Assembly (NCBI RefSeq): GCF_003569765.1
Contig: NZ_QXMG01000014.1
Coordinates: 43,916 to 107,915, forward strand
DNA: 64,000 nt
Source: Caldimonas tepidiphila
GTDB lineage: Bacteria; Pseudomonadota; Gammaproteobacteria; Burkholderiales; Burkholderiaceae_C
Direction of reading: 5' to 3'
Of this stretch, positions 9,401 to 16,148 are shown in pieces. Position 1 is the stretch's first letter; each line of letters starts with the position of its first letter. The notes beneath the pieces were generated by a model, which worked only from the letters and a program-made list of their open reading frames with translations, ran no database searches and was not told where the DNA came from. The position numbers and the translations under genes were made by a program.

Positions 9401-9576
9401 CGGTGGACGCCGAGATCGTGCGCGCGATCAACGACATCAGCCACTCGATGGGCAAGCAGACCATCGCCGAGTTCGTCGCGAGCCAGGCCACGCTCGACCT
9501 GCTGCGCCGCCTCGGCGTGGACTACGCGCAGGGCAACTGGATCGCCCCGCCGGAGGCGCTGGAGGAGGCGGCCTGA
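6418..9576 (+). CDS. Membrane CHASE3-PAS-GGDEF-EAL cyclic di-GMP protein
   Basis: A 1052-residue inner-membrane regulator of cyclic di-GMP. A first helix (about residues 8-30) and a second (about 185-210) bracket a helical CHASE3-like periplasmic domain. Three PAS domains follow (about 235-615). The GGDEF domain is intact with GGDEF at residue 703 and an RERD I-site. The EAL domain starts with EVL in place of EAL at about 840 but keeps the catalytic Glu, the Asn of TVNVGA, the FEITETAA block, DDFGAG near 961 and the Lys of FIKIDGSFV. The usual AEGVE is AEFVA, so the second Glu of that motif is missing, and phosphodiesterase activity is likely but not assured. ATG at 6418 has GAAGAAGGA upstream. 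Confidence 0.9.
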   Translation: MDPAQAQIRRLTIAAAVLLGALLLVGAVLMAMLVSVTRLGASALEGEAQTANNALRLRVVLGDLSIAHRAYLLTGEQAYIDAIGRHEQQLDAALQRAGAEADSPRERKLLAQVESRLPDYVSAVTSLNRELEAGTLPRTLETIGTQWQRRIRPRREAIEQAVERLISHQEQQFAAARSRVVDASFQAMSLGAVVLALALLAAGATAWVLRDAIHAIGRAGAELTRGNRALRESEERSRLVIEGAADHAIFLLDPNGHIASWNAGAERLLGWRRDEALGAPQSLLFGSDEAAQAQAARLIGLALGRGHHAEEVSCQRKDGSRFWASSSTTALRHPDGSLQGFVQVTRDVTERHVLESELRRTIRQLEFVQQAARIGIWSWDTASGRLELSKGFAALLGLAPEQLGHTPDWLLARVHPDDREALRQRLREVVARREPLVSLSFRIAAEDGSWRSVLSIGGWAEDETTAGQASGVLTGVQVDVSALAEAQTRLEAEHEIARTTLRAIGDGVVVTDPDGRIEQMNEVAEQLTGWREAEARGRPAGEVVVLRAELADDAPELAGLAMREQRIVSLPGLCKLVARDGRETPVEDSAAPIRLSDGRVAGAVLVFHDVSESRRLIHDIAWQASHDVLTGLVNRREFEVRLRRALASGERGTTTHALLYLDLDQFKVVNDNCGHPAGDELLRQVSRQLGLHLRERDTLARLGGDEFAVILEHCDAEHALGVANKLLRTVREFRFAWQGSIYRIGVSIGVVPFPAGVPTLEELLRHADQACYAAKEAGRNRAVLHHPDEDLIASRNRDINLVGTLGRAIHEGRLELHWQPITPVALEQGAPPGTAPTHYEVLVRLRDEAGQLVRPGVFMGAAERYDLLPELDRSVIELTLRMLARSPERLGRLRMCTVNVGARTLSDEGYYRHVAQLLDETGIPADKICFEITETAAIADVPRTQHFIEQLRARGCRFALDDFGAGMASFAYLKELPVDFIKIDGSFVESIADNPVDAEIVRAINDISHSMGKQTIAEFVASQATLDLLRRLGVDYAQGNWIAPPEALEEAA

Positions 9577-9750
9577 AGCGGGGCCGGTGAACGGGGCAGG
9601 CCCGCCCCGGCGTCGACGGGCGCGCATCCCCTCCCGCCCCGGCAGCCCTGTGGCACCCGCCGGCCTCGCCGCCCTGCCTGGGGTTTTCCCCCATTTTCCG
9701 GGCCCGGGGCGCGCTTCGCGCTTGCCAAGCCGGGGTATTCGGTCAAAGAT

Positions 9751-9766
9751 TCAAACTAACGTTTGA
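9751..9766. promoter_or_regulatory. PsrA-type operator
   Basis: A perfect inverted repeat TCAAACTAACGTTTGA lies 12 bases before the start of the psrA-like gene. It matches the CAAAC-N4-GTTTG form bound by Pseudomonas PsrA, so autorepression by the adjacent regulator is likely. The site abuts the start codon region, so it must lie at or downstream of the promoter. Confidence 0.75.
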
Positions 9767-9778
9767 TTCAAGCCCATC

Positions 9779-10495
9779 TTGAAAGCCTCCTCCGATCCAT
9801 CGCGCGCTCCCGCCCCGCGACCCGCCGACACGCCCGAGCGCATCCTCGACGCCGCGGAGCGCCTGTTCGTCGAGCACGGATACGAGACCACCTCGGTGCG
9901 GCTCGTCACGCTCGCCGCGGGGGTCAACATCGCCGCGATCAGCTACCACTTCGGCTCCAAGGAGGGGCTGATCCGCGCGGTGCTGCGGCGCCGGCTGGAG
10001 GCGCTGAACCGCGAGCGCCTGCGCGCGCTCGACGAGGCGGAGGCGCGGGCCGGCGGGGGGGCGGTGCGCCCGTCGCAGATCGTCGAGGGCTTCTTCGGCA
10101 CGATCTTCCGGCTCGCGGCCGACCCGCAGTCCGGGGGCCCGATGCTGCTGCGCCTGCTCGGGCGCATCCATGCCGAGCCCGCCGCCTTCATCCACACGCT
10201 GCTCGCCGAGGAGTACCGCGAGGTGCTCGAGCGCTACAAGGCCGCGCTGTTCCGCGCGCTGCCCGACGTGCCGCGCGACGAGATCGTCTGGCGCCTGCAC
10301 TTCATGCTCGGCGCCACCGCCTATGCCGTCGCCGGCACCGACGCGCTGCGCCTCGTCACCGACTGGGGCACCAGGGAGGAGGCGCCGCCGCATCCCGAGG
10401 CGCGGCTGCTGCCGCGCCTGATGAGCTTCCTGCTCGGCGGGCTGCGCGCGCCGCTGCCACAGTTCGGCGACGTGCCGCCGGCGCCTCCCGCGTGA
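9779..10495 (+). CDS. psrA: PsrA-like TetR-family repressor of fatty-acid metabolism
   Basis: A 238-residue TetR-type regulator. The helix-turn-helix segment (TSVRLVTLAAGVNIAAISYHFGSKEGLI) and the C-terminal HFMLGATAYAVAG are close to PsrA of Pseudomonas, which senses long-chain acyl groups and represses beta-oxidation genes. An in-frame TGA at 9764 and the absence of ATG leave TTG at 9779 as the only start that keeps the whole helix-turn-helix. The operator just upstream has the PsrA dyad form, and the next gene is an acyl-CoA synthetase, both supporting the call. The ligand is inferred from the family. Confidence 0.82.
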   Translation: MKASSDPSRAPAPRPADTPERILDAAERLFVEHGYETTSVRLVTLAAGVNIAAISYHFGSKEGLIRAVLRRRLEALNRERLRALDEAEARAGGGAVRPSQIVEGFFGTIFRLAADPQSGGPMLLRLLGRIHAEPAAFIHTLLAEEYREVLERYKAALFRALPDVPRDEIVWRLHFMLGATAYAVAGTDALRLVTDWGTREEAPPHPEARLLPRLMSFLLGGLRAPLPQFGDVPPAPPA

Positions 10496-10589
10496 GTCCG
10501 CCCGCCCCCTGACACGCCGGCCGTGCCGCCGCCTCGGCCGCAGCACGCCGTGCCCATCCCAGACATCGACAACGAGGAGACACCCCGCC

Positions 10590-12251
10590 ATGGACCGCAT
10601 CTGGCTGAACCACTATCCCGACGGCGTGCCGGCGGACATCGACCCGCAGGCCTGGCCCTCGCTGGTCGCGCTGATCGACGACGCGCTCGCGCGCCACGCC
10701 GCGCGCACCGCCTACGTCTCGCAGGGCCGCCGCATGAGCTACGCCGAGCTCGACCGGCTCGCCGACGCCTTCGCCGCGTGGCTGCAGCGCCGCGGCGTCG
10801 TCAAGGGCACGCGCGTCGCGCTGATGATGCCCAACCTGCTGCAGTACCCGGTGTGCCTGATCGGCGCGCTGCGCGCCGGCGCGGTGGTGGTCAACTGCAA
10901 CCCGCTCTACACGCCGCGCGAGCTCGAGCACCAGCTGCGCGACTCGGGCGCCGAGGTGATCGTGATCGTCGAGAACTTCGCGCACACGCTCGAGCAGGTG
11001 CTGCCGCGCACCGCGCTCAAGACGGTCGTCGTGACCTCGATCGGCGAGATGCTCGGCACGCTCAAGGGCGTGCTCGTCGACTTCGTGGTGCGGCGCGTGA
11101 AGAAGATGGTGCCGCCCTGGTCGCTGCCCGGCGCGCTGCGGCTGTCGCAGGCGCTGAGCCAGACGCGCGGCCAGCGGCCGGTGCCGGTCGCGCTCGGCCC
11201 CGCCGACCTGGCCTTCCTGCAGTACACCGGCGGCACCACCGGCGTCTCCAAGGGCGCGATGCTCACGCACCGCAACATCTCGGCCAACGTGCTGCAGGCG
11301 AGCGCCTGGCTGCGTCCCGCGGTGCGCGAGGGCGAGGAGCTGGTCGTCACCGCGCTGCCGCTCTACCACGTCTTCGCGCTGACCGCGAACTGCCTCGCGT
11401 TCCTCGTGTTCGGTGCGGCCAACCTGCTGATCCTGAACCCGCGCGACATCCCGGGCTTCGTGCGCGAGCTCGGCCGGCACCGCTTCAGCGCGATCACCGG
11501 CGTCAACACGCTCTTCAACGCGCTGCTGAACCACCCGGACTTCGCGAAGCTCGACTTCTCGGCGCTGCGCATCGCGCTCGGCGGCGGCATGGCGGTGCAG
11601 CAGGCGGTGGCCGAGCGCTGGCAGAAGGTGACGGGCGTCGCGATCGCGCAGGCCTACGGCCTCACCGAGACCTCGCCCGCGGTGACGATCAACCCGCTCG
11701 ACACGCGCCGCTTCACCGGCTCGATCGGCCTGCCGGTGCCCTCGACCGAGCTGTCGGTGCGCGACGACGAGGGCCGCGAGCTCGCGCCCGGCGAGATCGG
11801 CGAGATCTGCGTGCGCGGCCCCCAGGTCACGCCCGGCTACTGGCAGCAGCCGGCCGAGACCGCGAAGATCTTCTTCCCCGACGGCTTCCTGCGCACCGGC
11901 GACGTCGGCTATGTCGCCCCCGACGGCCACGTCTTCCTCGTCGACCGCAAGAAGGACATGATCCTCGTCTCGGGCTTCAACGTGTACCCGAACGAGGTCG
12001 AGGACGTGATTGCGAAGCACCCGGGGGTGCTCGAGGCGGCGGTGGTCGGCGTGCCCGACCCGCGCTCGGGCGAGCGCGTCAAGCTCGTCGTGGTGCGCCG
12101 CGACCCGGCGCTGACCGCCGAGGCGCTGCTGGCCTTCGCGCGCGCCGAGCTCACCGGCTACAAGGTGCCGCAGATCGTCGAGTTCCGCGACGTCCTGCCG
12201 AAGACCAACGTCGGCAAGGTGCTGCGGCGCGAGCTGCGCGAGCCGGCCTGA
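10590..12251 (+). CDS. fadD: Long-chain fatty-acid-CoA ligase
   Basis: A 553-residue AMP-forming acyl-CoA synthetase that activates fatty acids with ATP and CoA for beta-oxidation. The P-loop-like motif is YTGGTTGVSKG, the A5 motif AYGLTETSPA, and the FadD-type signature region TGDVGYVAPDGHVFLVDRKKDMILVSGFNVYPNEVE contains the hinge. The catalytic Lys is in KTNVGKVLRREL. Length and the motif DGFLRTGDVG fit FadD. It starts at an ATG with GAGGAG upstream, 94 bases after psrA, and is probably repressed by it. Whether the native chain length is long or medium cannot be told. Confidence 0.9.
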   Translation: MDRIWLNHYPDGVPADIDPQAWPSLVALIDDALARHAARTAYVSQGRRMSYAELDRLADAFAAWLQRRGVVKGTRVALMMPNLLQYPVCLIGALRAGAVVVNCNPLYTPRELEHQLRDSGAEVIVIVENFAHTLEQVLPRTALKTVVVTSIGEMLGTLKGVLVDFVVRRVKKMVPPWSLPGALRLSQALSQTRGQRPVPVALGPADLAFLQYTGGTTGVSKGAMLTHRNISANVLQASAWLRPAVREGEELVVTALPLYHVFALTANCLAFLVFGAANLLILNPRDIPGFVRELGRHRFSAITGVNTLFNALLNHPDFAKLDFSALRIALGGGMAVQQAVAERWQKVTGVAIAQAYGLTETSPAVTINPLDTRRFTGSIGLPVPSTELSVRDDEGRELAPGEIGEICVRGPQVTPGYWQQPAETAKIFFPDGFLRTGDVGYVAPDGHVFLVDRKKDMILVSGFNVYPNEVEDVIAKHPGVLEAAVVGVPDPRSGERVKLVVVRRDPALTAEALLAFARAELTGYKVPQIVEFRDVLPKTNVGKVLRRELREPA

Positions 12252-12292
12252 GCCGGGCAGGCCGCGTCCTGCGGGCCACCGGGGCCGGCCCG

Positions 12293-12775
12293 CTACCCGA
12301 GCAGCAGCCCCATCACGTGCTCGTCCACGAAGTGCGCGTCGCCCGCGCGCTTGTAGAACTTGCGCAGCGTCCCCTCGATGCGGAAGCCCAGGCCCTCGTA
12401 GAAGCGGATGCCGCGGGGGTTATCGCTCTCGACCATCAGCTCGACGCGCAGCACGCCCTCCGCGGCGAGCCGGGCGATCGCGTCGCCCACCATCGCGCGC
12501 GCAACACCGCTGCCGTGGTGGCGCGGCGCCACCGCGAGCGTGCCGAGGCCGGCGACATGGCGCGCGCGGCCCGGGTGCCGCACCGCCTTGTAGAAGCCGG
12601 CCACCTCGCCGCCCGCCTCCCAGACGAAGAAGCCGCCGCTCGCGAGCAGGTCGCGGTAGACGGCGCGGAAGTCGTCGAGCGGCATCGGGTCGAAGCCGAG
12701 GAAGGGCACGACCGCCTCGTGCATGTAGATCGCGTGGACGGCTTCGAGATCGGTCGGGTTCGCGGCTCGGCGCAT
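12293..12775 (-). CDS. GNAT-family N-acetyltransferase
   Basis: A 160-residue acetyl-CoA-dependent acetyltransferase. The acetyl-CoA loop is in VAPRHHGSGVARAMVGDAI, preceded by the strand GLGTLAV, and the C-terminal half carries the usual NPRGIRFYEGLGFRIEGTLRKFYK. This resembles RimI/PhnO-like or small-molecule acetyltransferases; the acceptor is unknown. It converges with fadD and is followed upstream by the LysR gene on the same strand, 71 bases away. Confidence 0.85.
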   Translation of the reverse strand: MRRAANPTDLEAVHAIYMHEAVVPFLGFDPMPLDDFRAVYRDLLASGGFFVWEAGGEVAGFYKAVRHPGRARHVAGLGTLAVAPRHHGSGVARAMVGDAIARLAAEGVLRVELMVESDNPRGIRFYEGLGFRIEGTLRKFYKRAGDAHFVDEHVMGLLLG

Positions 12776-12846
12776 CGGGAAGTCCTCGGGTCGTTTCCTG
12801 GGGGAGGGCGCAGGGCCCTGGCTTGGGTGGGGAGCGTCCGCCCGGT

Positions 12847-13737
12847 TCAGGGTCCGGGCGGCATGCGTTCGCGGAGATGGGCGACGAAGCCGGCGAGCTT
12901 CGGCAGCGGGCGACGGTCCGGCAGGTAGAGCAGGTGCACGGGACGGGGCGGCGGCACGTGCGCTTCGAGCACCGTCTCGAGCCGGCCGGCGGCGATGTCC
13001 TCGGCGAGCAGCACCTCGGGCTGCAGCACCAGCCCGGCCCCGCGCAGCGCCGCGGCGCGCAGGGCTGGGCCGTGGTTGGAGGCGAAGGGCGCGTCGGCGG
13101 GCCACTGCGCCTCCTCGCCCGTGCCGCAGAGGCGCCATGCGTTGGCGCTGTTCCACGAGAGATGCCCGAGGCAGCGGTGCGAGCCCAGGTCCTGCGGCAC
13201 GCGCGGGCGGCCGTGGCGCGCCAGGTAGTCGGGCGACGCGCAGATCACCATGCGGTAGGGTGCGAGCGGCCGCGCGACGAGGTGCGGCTGGCCCAGCTCG
13301 CCGATGCGGATTGCGAGATCGAAGCCCTCGGCCGCGAGGTCGACGAGCCCGTCGCTCAGCACCAGCTCGATGCGCACCGCCGGATGCCGCGCCATGAAGT
13401 CGGCGGCATGCGCCGCGATCAGGCAGCCGCCGAGCGTCACCGGCGCCGACACCCGCAGCAGCCCGCCCGGCTCCTCGCGCAGCCGCTCCACCGACAGCTC
13501 GGCCCAGCGCAGCTGCTCCAGCACGCGCCGGCTCTCCTCGTAGAACAGCCGGCCCGCATCGGTCAGGCGCTGGCGCCGCGTGCTGCGCTGGATCAGCCGC
13601 GCGCCGAGACGCTCCTCCAGCTGCCGCACATGCTTGCCGACCATCACGGCCGAGATGTCCAGCGCCTCGGCGGCGCGGCTGAAGCCGCCGGCCTCGGCCA
13701 CCGCGACGAAAACCTCCATGCTGCGCAGCTTGTCCAC
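12847..13737 (-). CDS. LysR-family transcriptional regulator
   Basis: A regulator of 296 residues if started at the GTG at 13737, which gives the usual opening (M)DKLRSMEVFVAVAEAGGFSRAAEAL. An upstream in-frame ATG at 13782 would add 15 residues but lacks a ribosome site, whereas the GTG has GGAA upstream. The helix-turn-helix ends QLEERLGARLIQRSTRRQRLT, followed by a periplasmic-binding-protein-like effector domain. It is divergent from the SDR gene at 13842, the classical arrangement of a LysR regulator and its target. The effector is unknown. Confidence 0.88.
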   Translation of the reverse strand: MDKLRSMEVFVAVAEAGGFSRAAEALDISAVMVGKHVRQLEERLGARLIQRSTRRQRLTDAGRLFYEESRRVLEQLRWAELSVERLREEPGGLLRVSAPVTLGGCLIAAHAADFMARHPAVRIELVLSDGLVDLAAEGFDLAIRIGELGQPHLVARPLAPYRMVICASPDYLARHGRPRVPQDLGSHRCLGHLSWNSANAWRLCGTGEEAQWPADAPFASNHGPALRAAALRGAGLVLQPEVLLAEDIAAGRLETVLEAHVPPPRPVHLLYLPDRRPLPKLAGFVAHLRERMPPGP

Positions 13738-13841
13738 GGGATTCCGAACCCGGAGTTCGCAATGAGTGAAGTCGGAGCGCATTGTTGCAGGAAGGCGCTG
13801 GGTCGAACATGAGGGCTCCTTCAACACACGGGAGTCCTGCA

Positions 13842-14444
13842 ATGAAAGTCCTGATCATCGGCGCCTCCGGCGTGCTCGGCCAAGCCGTCAGCGAGGCCCT
13901 GGGGCCGCACCACGAGCTGATCCTTGCCGGGCGCCACAGCGGCGACGTGCGCGTCGACATCACCAGCGAGGAAAGCGTCGCGGCACTGTTCGCGTCGGTC
14001 GGTCGCGTCGACGCGCTCGTCTCGACCACCGGCAGCCTGCACTTCGGCCCGCTGGCCGAGACCGACAGCGCCCGCTTCTCGGTCGGGCTGAACGACAAGC
14101 TGCTCGGCCAGGTGCGCCTGGCGCTGATCGGCCAGCACCACCTGAACGACGGCGGCTCGATCACGCTCACGAGCGGCATCCTCTCCGAAGAGCCGATCCG
14201 CAACGGCGCGAACGCGAGCACCGTGAACGCCGCGCTCGAAGGCTTCGTGCGCGCCGCGGCGATCGAGCTGCCGCGGGGCCTGCGCATCAACGCGGTCAGC
14301 CCCACCGTCCTCGCCGAATCCTGGGAGGTCTACGGGCCTTTCATGGCCGGCTTCGAGCCGGTGCCCGCCCGGCGCGCGGCGCTCGCCTACCGGCGCAGCG
14401 TCGACGGCGCGCAGACCGGCCGGGTGTACCGGGTGACGGCCTGA
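13842..14444 (+). CDS. Short-chain dehydrogenase-like protein lacking the YxxxK pair
   Basis: A 200-residue Rossmann-fold protein with an intact nucleotide motif (GASGVLGQAV) but a short sequence. At the place where SDR enzymes carry the catalytic Tyr-xxx-Lys it reads NASTVNAALEGFV, without Tyr or Lys, although the Ser of SITLTSG is present. The C-terminal block GLRINAVSPTVL is typical of the family. It may bind NAD(P)H as a sensor, or use other residues. ATG at 13842 has GGAG upstream. It is divergent from the LysR regulator, its probable controller. Confidence 0.82.
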   Translation: MKVLIIGASGVLGQAVSEALGPHHELILAGRHSGDVRVDITSEESVAALFASVGRVDALVSTTGSLHFGPLAETDSARFSVGLNDKLLGQVRLALIGQHHLNDGGSITLTSGILSEEPIRNGANASTVNAALEGFVRAAAIELPRGLRINAVSPTVLAESWEVYGPFMAGFEPVPARRAALAYRRSVDGAQTGRVYRVTA

Positions 14445-14469
14445 GCCGCTCAGCGGCGAGGCGCGGCGC

Positions 14470-15798
14470 TCAGGTCACCAGCAGCGCGCGGAAGTCGTTG
14501 ACGTTGGTGAAGGTCGGCCCGGTGACCAGCAGGTCGCCGAGCGCCGCGAAGAAGCCGTAGGCGTCGTTGCGGTCGAGGAACTCGGCCGGCTTCAGGCCCA
14601 GCGCCGCGGCACGCGCCAGCGTGTCGGGCGCGGCCAGCGCGCCGGCATTGTCCTCGCTGCCGTCGATGCCGTCGGTGTCCGCGGCGAGCGCCCAGACGCC
14701 GGGCTCGCCCTTGAGCGCGATCGCGCAGCCGAGCAGGAACTCGCCGGCGCGCCCGCCACGGCCCGGCGCCAGGGCCGGATCGCGGCACGTGTTCACCGTC
14801 ACCGTGGTCTCGCCGCCCGACAGGATCACACAGGGCCGCGCGAAGGGCTGGGCGCGACGGGCGACGGCGCGCGCCAGCGCCGCGTGGACCCGGCCGACCT
14901 CGCGCGACTCGCCCTCGATCTCGTCGCTCAGGATATGAGCCTCGAGGCCCAGCTCGCGTGCCCGGGCCGCGGCGGCCTCCAGGCTCTGCTGCGGCGTGGC
15001 GATCAGGTGCAGCTCGTGCCCGGCGAAGCGCGCGTCGCCCGGCTTGGGCGTCTCGAAGGCGCCGCTCTCGAGTCCGGTGCGCAGCGCCGGCGGCAGCGCG
15101 ATGCCGTGGCGGCGCAGGATCGCCAGCGCGTCGGCGCAGCTCGTCGGGTCGGGCACCGTCGGCCCGCTGCCGATCACCGCCGGGTCGTCGCCCGGCACGT
15201 CCGAGATCAGCAGCGTGACGACGCGCGCCGGCGCGCACATCGCCGCGAGCCGCCCGCCCTTGATCGCCGACAGGTGCTTGCGCACGCAGTTCATCTCGTC
15301 GATCGCCGCGCCGCTGGCCAGCAGCGCGCGGTTGATCGCCTGCTTCTCCTCGAGCGTCACGCCCTCGGCCGGCAGCGACAGCAGCGCCGAGGCACCGCCC
15401 GAGATCAGGCACAGCACGAGGTCGTCGGCGCCGAGGCCCTGCACCAGCGCGGCAATGCGCCGCGCCGCGTGCCGCCCCGCCTCGTCCGGCACCGGGTGCG
15501 CCGCCTCCACCACCTCGATGCGGCCGGGCTGCGCGCCGCGGGCCGGCGGCACGTGGCCGTAGCGGGTGACGACGAGTCCCGACAGCGGCGCCCCGGCCGG
15601 CCACAGCGCGTCGACCGCCGCGGCCATCGCGCCGCCGGCCTTGCCAGCGCCGATCACGACGGTGCGGCCGTGCGGCGGCGGCGGCAGGAAGGGGGCGATG
15701 CAGTGCGCAGGCTGCGCACGCTGCACCGCGGCGTCGTAGAGCTGGCGCAGCAGCGCGCGCGCTTCGGTGTCGGAGGAGCCGGGAAAGGGGACTTGCAT
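14470..15798 (-). CDS. Glycerate 2-kinase (DUF4147/MOFRL family)
   Basis: A 442-residue enzyme of the GckA/TtuD type, which phosphorylates D-glycerate to 2-phosphoglycerate with ATP. The N-terminal DUF4147 domain contains VVIGAGKAGGAMAAAVDALWP and the LISGGASALLSLPAEGV phosphate-binding loop; the C-terminal MOFRL domain contains ILSGGETTVTV and ALAADTDGIDGSEDNAGA. Glycerate arises from tartrate, galactarate or glyoxylate breakdown. The gene is divergent from a pectate lyase, so it may take the glycerate end of galacturonate/galactarate use; that link is inferred. ATG at 15798 was preferred to an upstream frame extension with atypical composition. Confidence 0.88.
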   Translation of the reverse strand: MQVPFPGSSDTEARALLRQLYDAAVQRAQPAHCIAPFLPPPPHGRTVVIGAGKAGGAMAAAVDALWPAGAPLSGLVVTRYGHVPPARGAQPGRIEVVEAAHPVPDEAGRHAARRIAALVQGLGADDLVLCLISGGASALLSLPAEGVTLEEKQAINRALLASGAAIDEMNCVRKHLSAIKGGRLAAMCAPARVVTLLISDVPGDDPAVIGSGPTVPDPTSCADALAILRRHGIALPPALRTGLESGAFETPKPGDARFAGHELHLIATPQQSLEAAAARARELGLEAHILSDEIEGESREVGRVHAALARAVARRAQPFARPCVILSGGETTVTVNTCRDPALAPGRGGRAGEFLLGCAIALKGEPGVWALAADTDGIDGSEDNAGALAAPDTLARAAALGLKPAEFLDRNDAYGFFAALGDLLVTGPTFTNVNDFRALLVT

Positions 15799-16148
15799 GT
15801 CCCCGATTGTCGGACAGCGCGAAGCGCCAAGGCAGCCGGGCAAGCAGCCCCCTCCGATTGCGGGGTGGATCGAGAGCCTCAAACGTATGTCATCACACAA
15901 CTTGAAGCACTTGTGCCAGACGATGGCCAATGTCCTGAGGAAGTTTTCCCTTTTCTTCCTCCGAGTTTTTCCTATGAAAACTGCCATTCCCCACCCCGCT
16001 TGAACCGTTCAATCGGGGCTGACCCTGTCTTCAGCGTCAACTCTCAGTCATACGATGTCCTACCAGTAGCGGCCAACAATAGCCGCATCCGGCCGCTACC
16101 TGCCGACGCAGGGACGTCGGCCTTCCCCACCAGAGGAGCAGTGGTTCG
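15799..16148. promoter_or_regulatory. 350-base divergent control region with an inverted repeat
   Basis: This gap between the divergent glycerate kinase and pectate lyase genes is AT-richer than its surroundings. It holds a perfect inverted repeat AGTTTT-N7-AAAACT (15964-15982) and a short dyad GCAC-TT-GTGC near 15907. Both could be operators for a regulator of uronic acid or tartrate use. I see no gene in it and no confident sigma70 promoter. Confidence 0.45.

Noticed and set aside
6297..9590. A 1097-codon frame on the plus strand over the same region
   Set aside because: It is Arg/Pro/Ala-rich with no domain and lies out of frame with the real GGDEF-EAL gene, whose domains are complete.
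5437..9627. A 1396-codon open frame antisense to the GGDEF-EAL gene
   Set aside because: Only its last 272 codons (the L,D-transpeptidase) make a plausible protein. The rest is Arg/Ala/Val-rich and mirrors the codon pattern of the sense gene, as happens in very GC-rich DNA.
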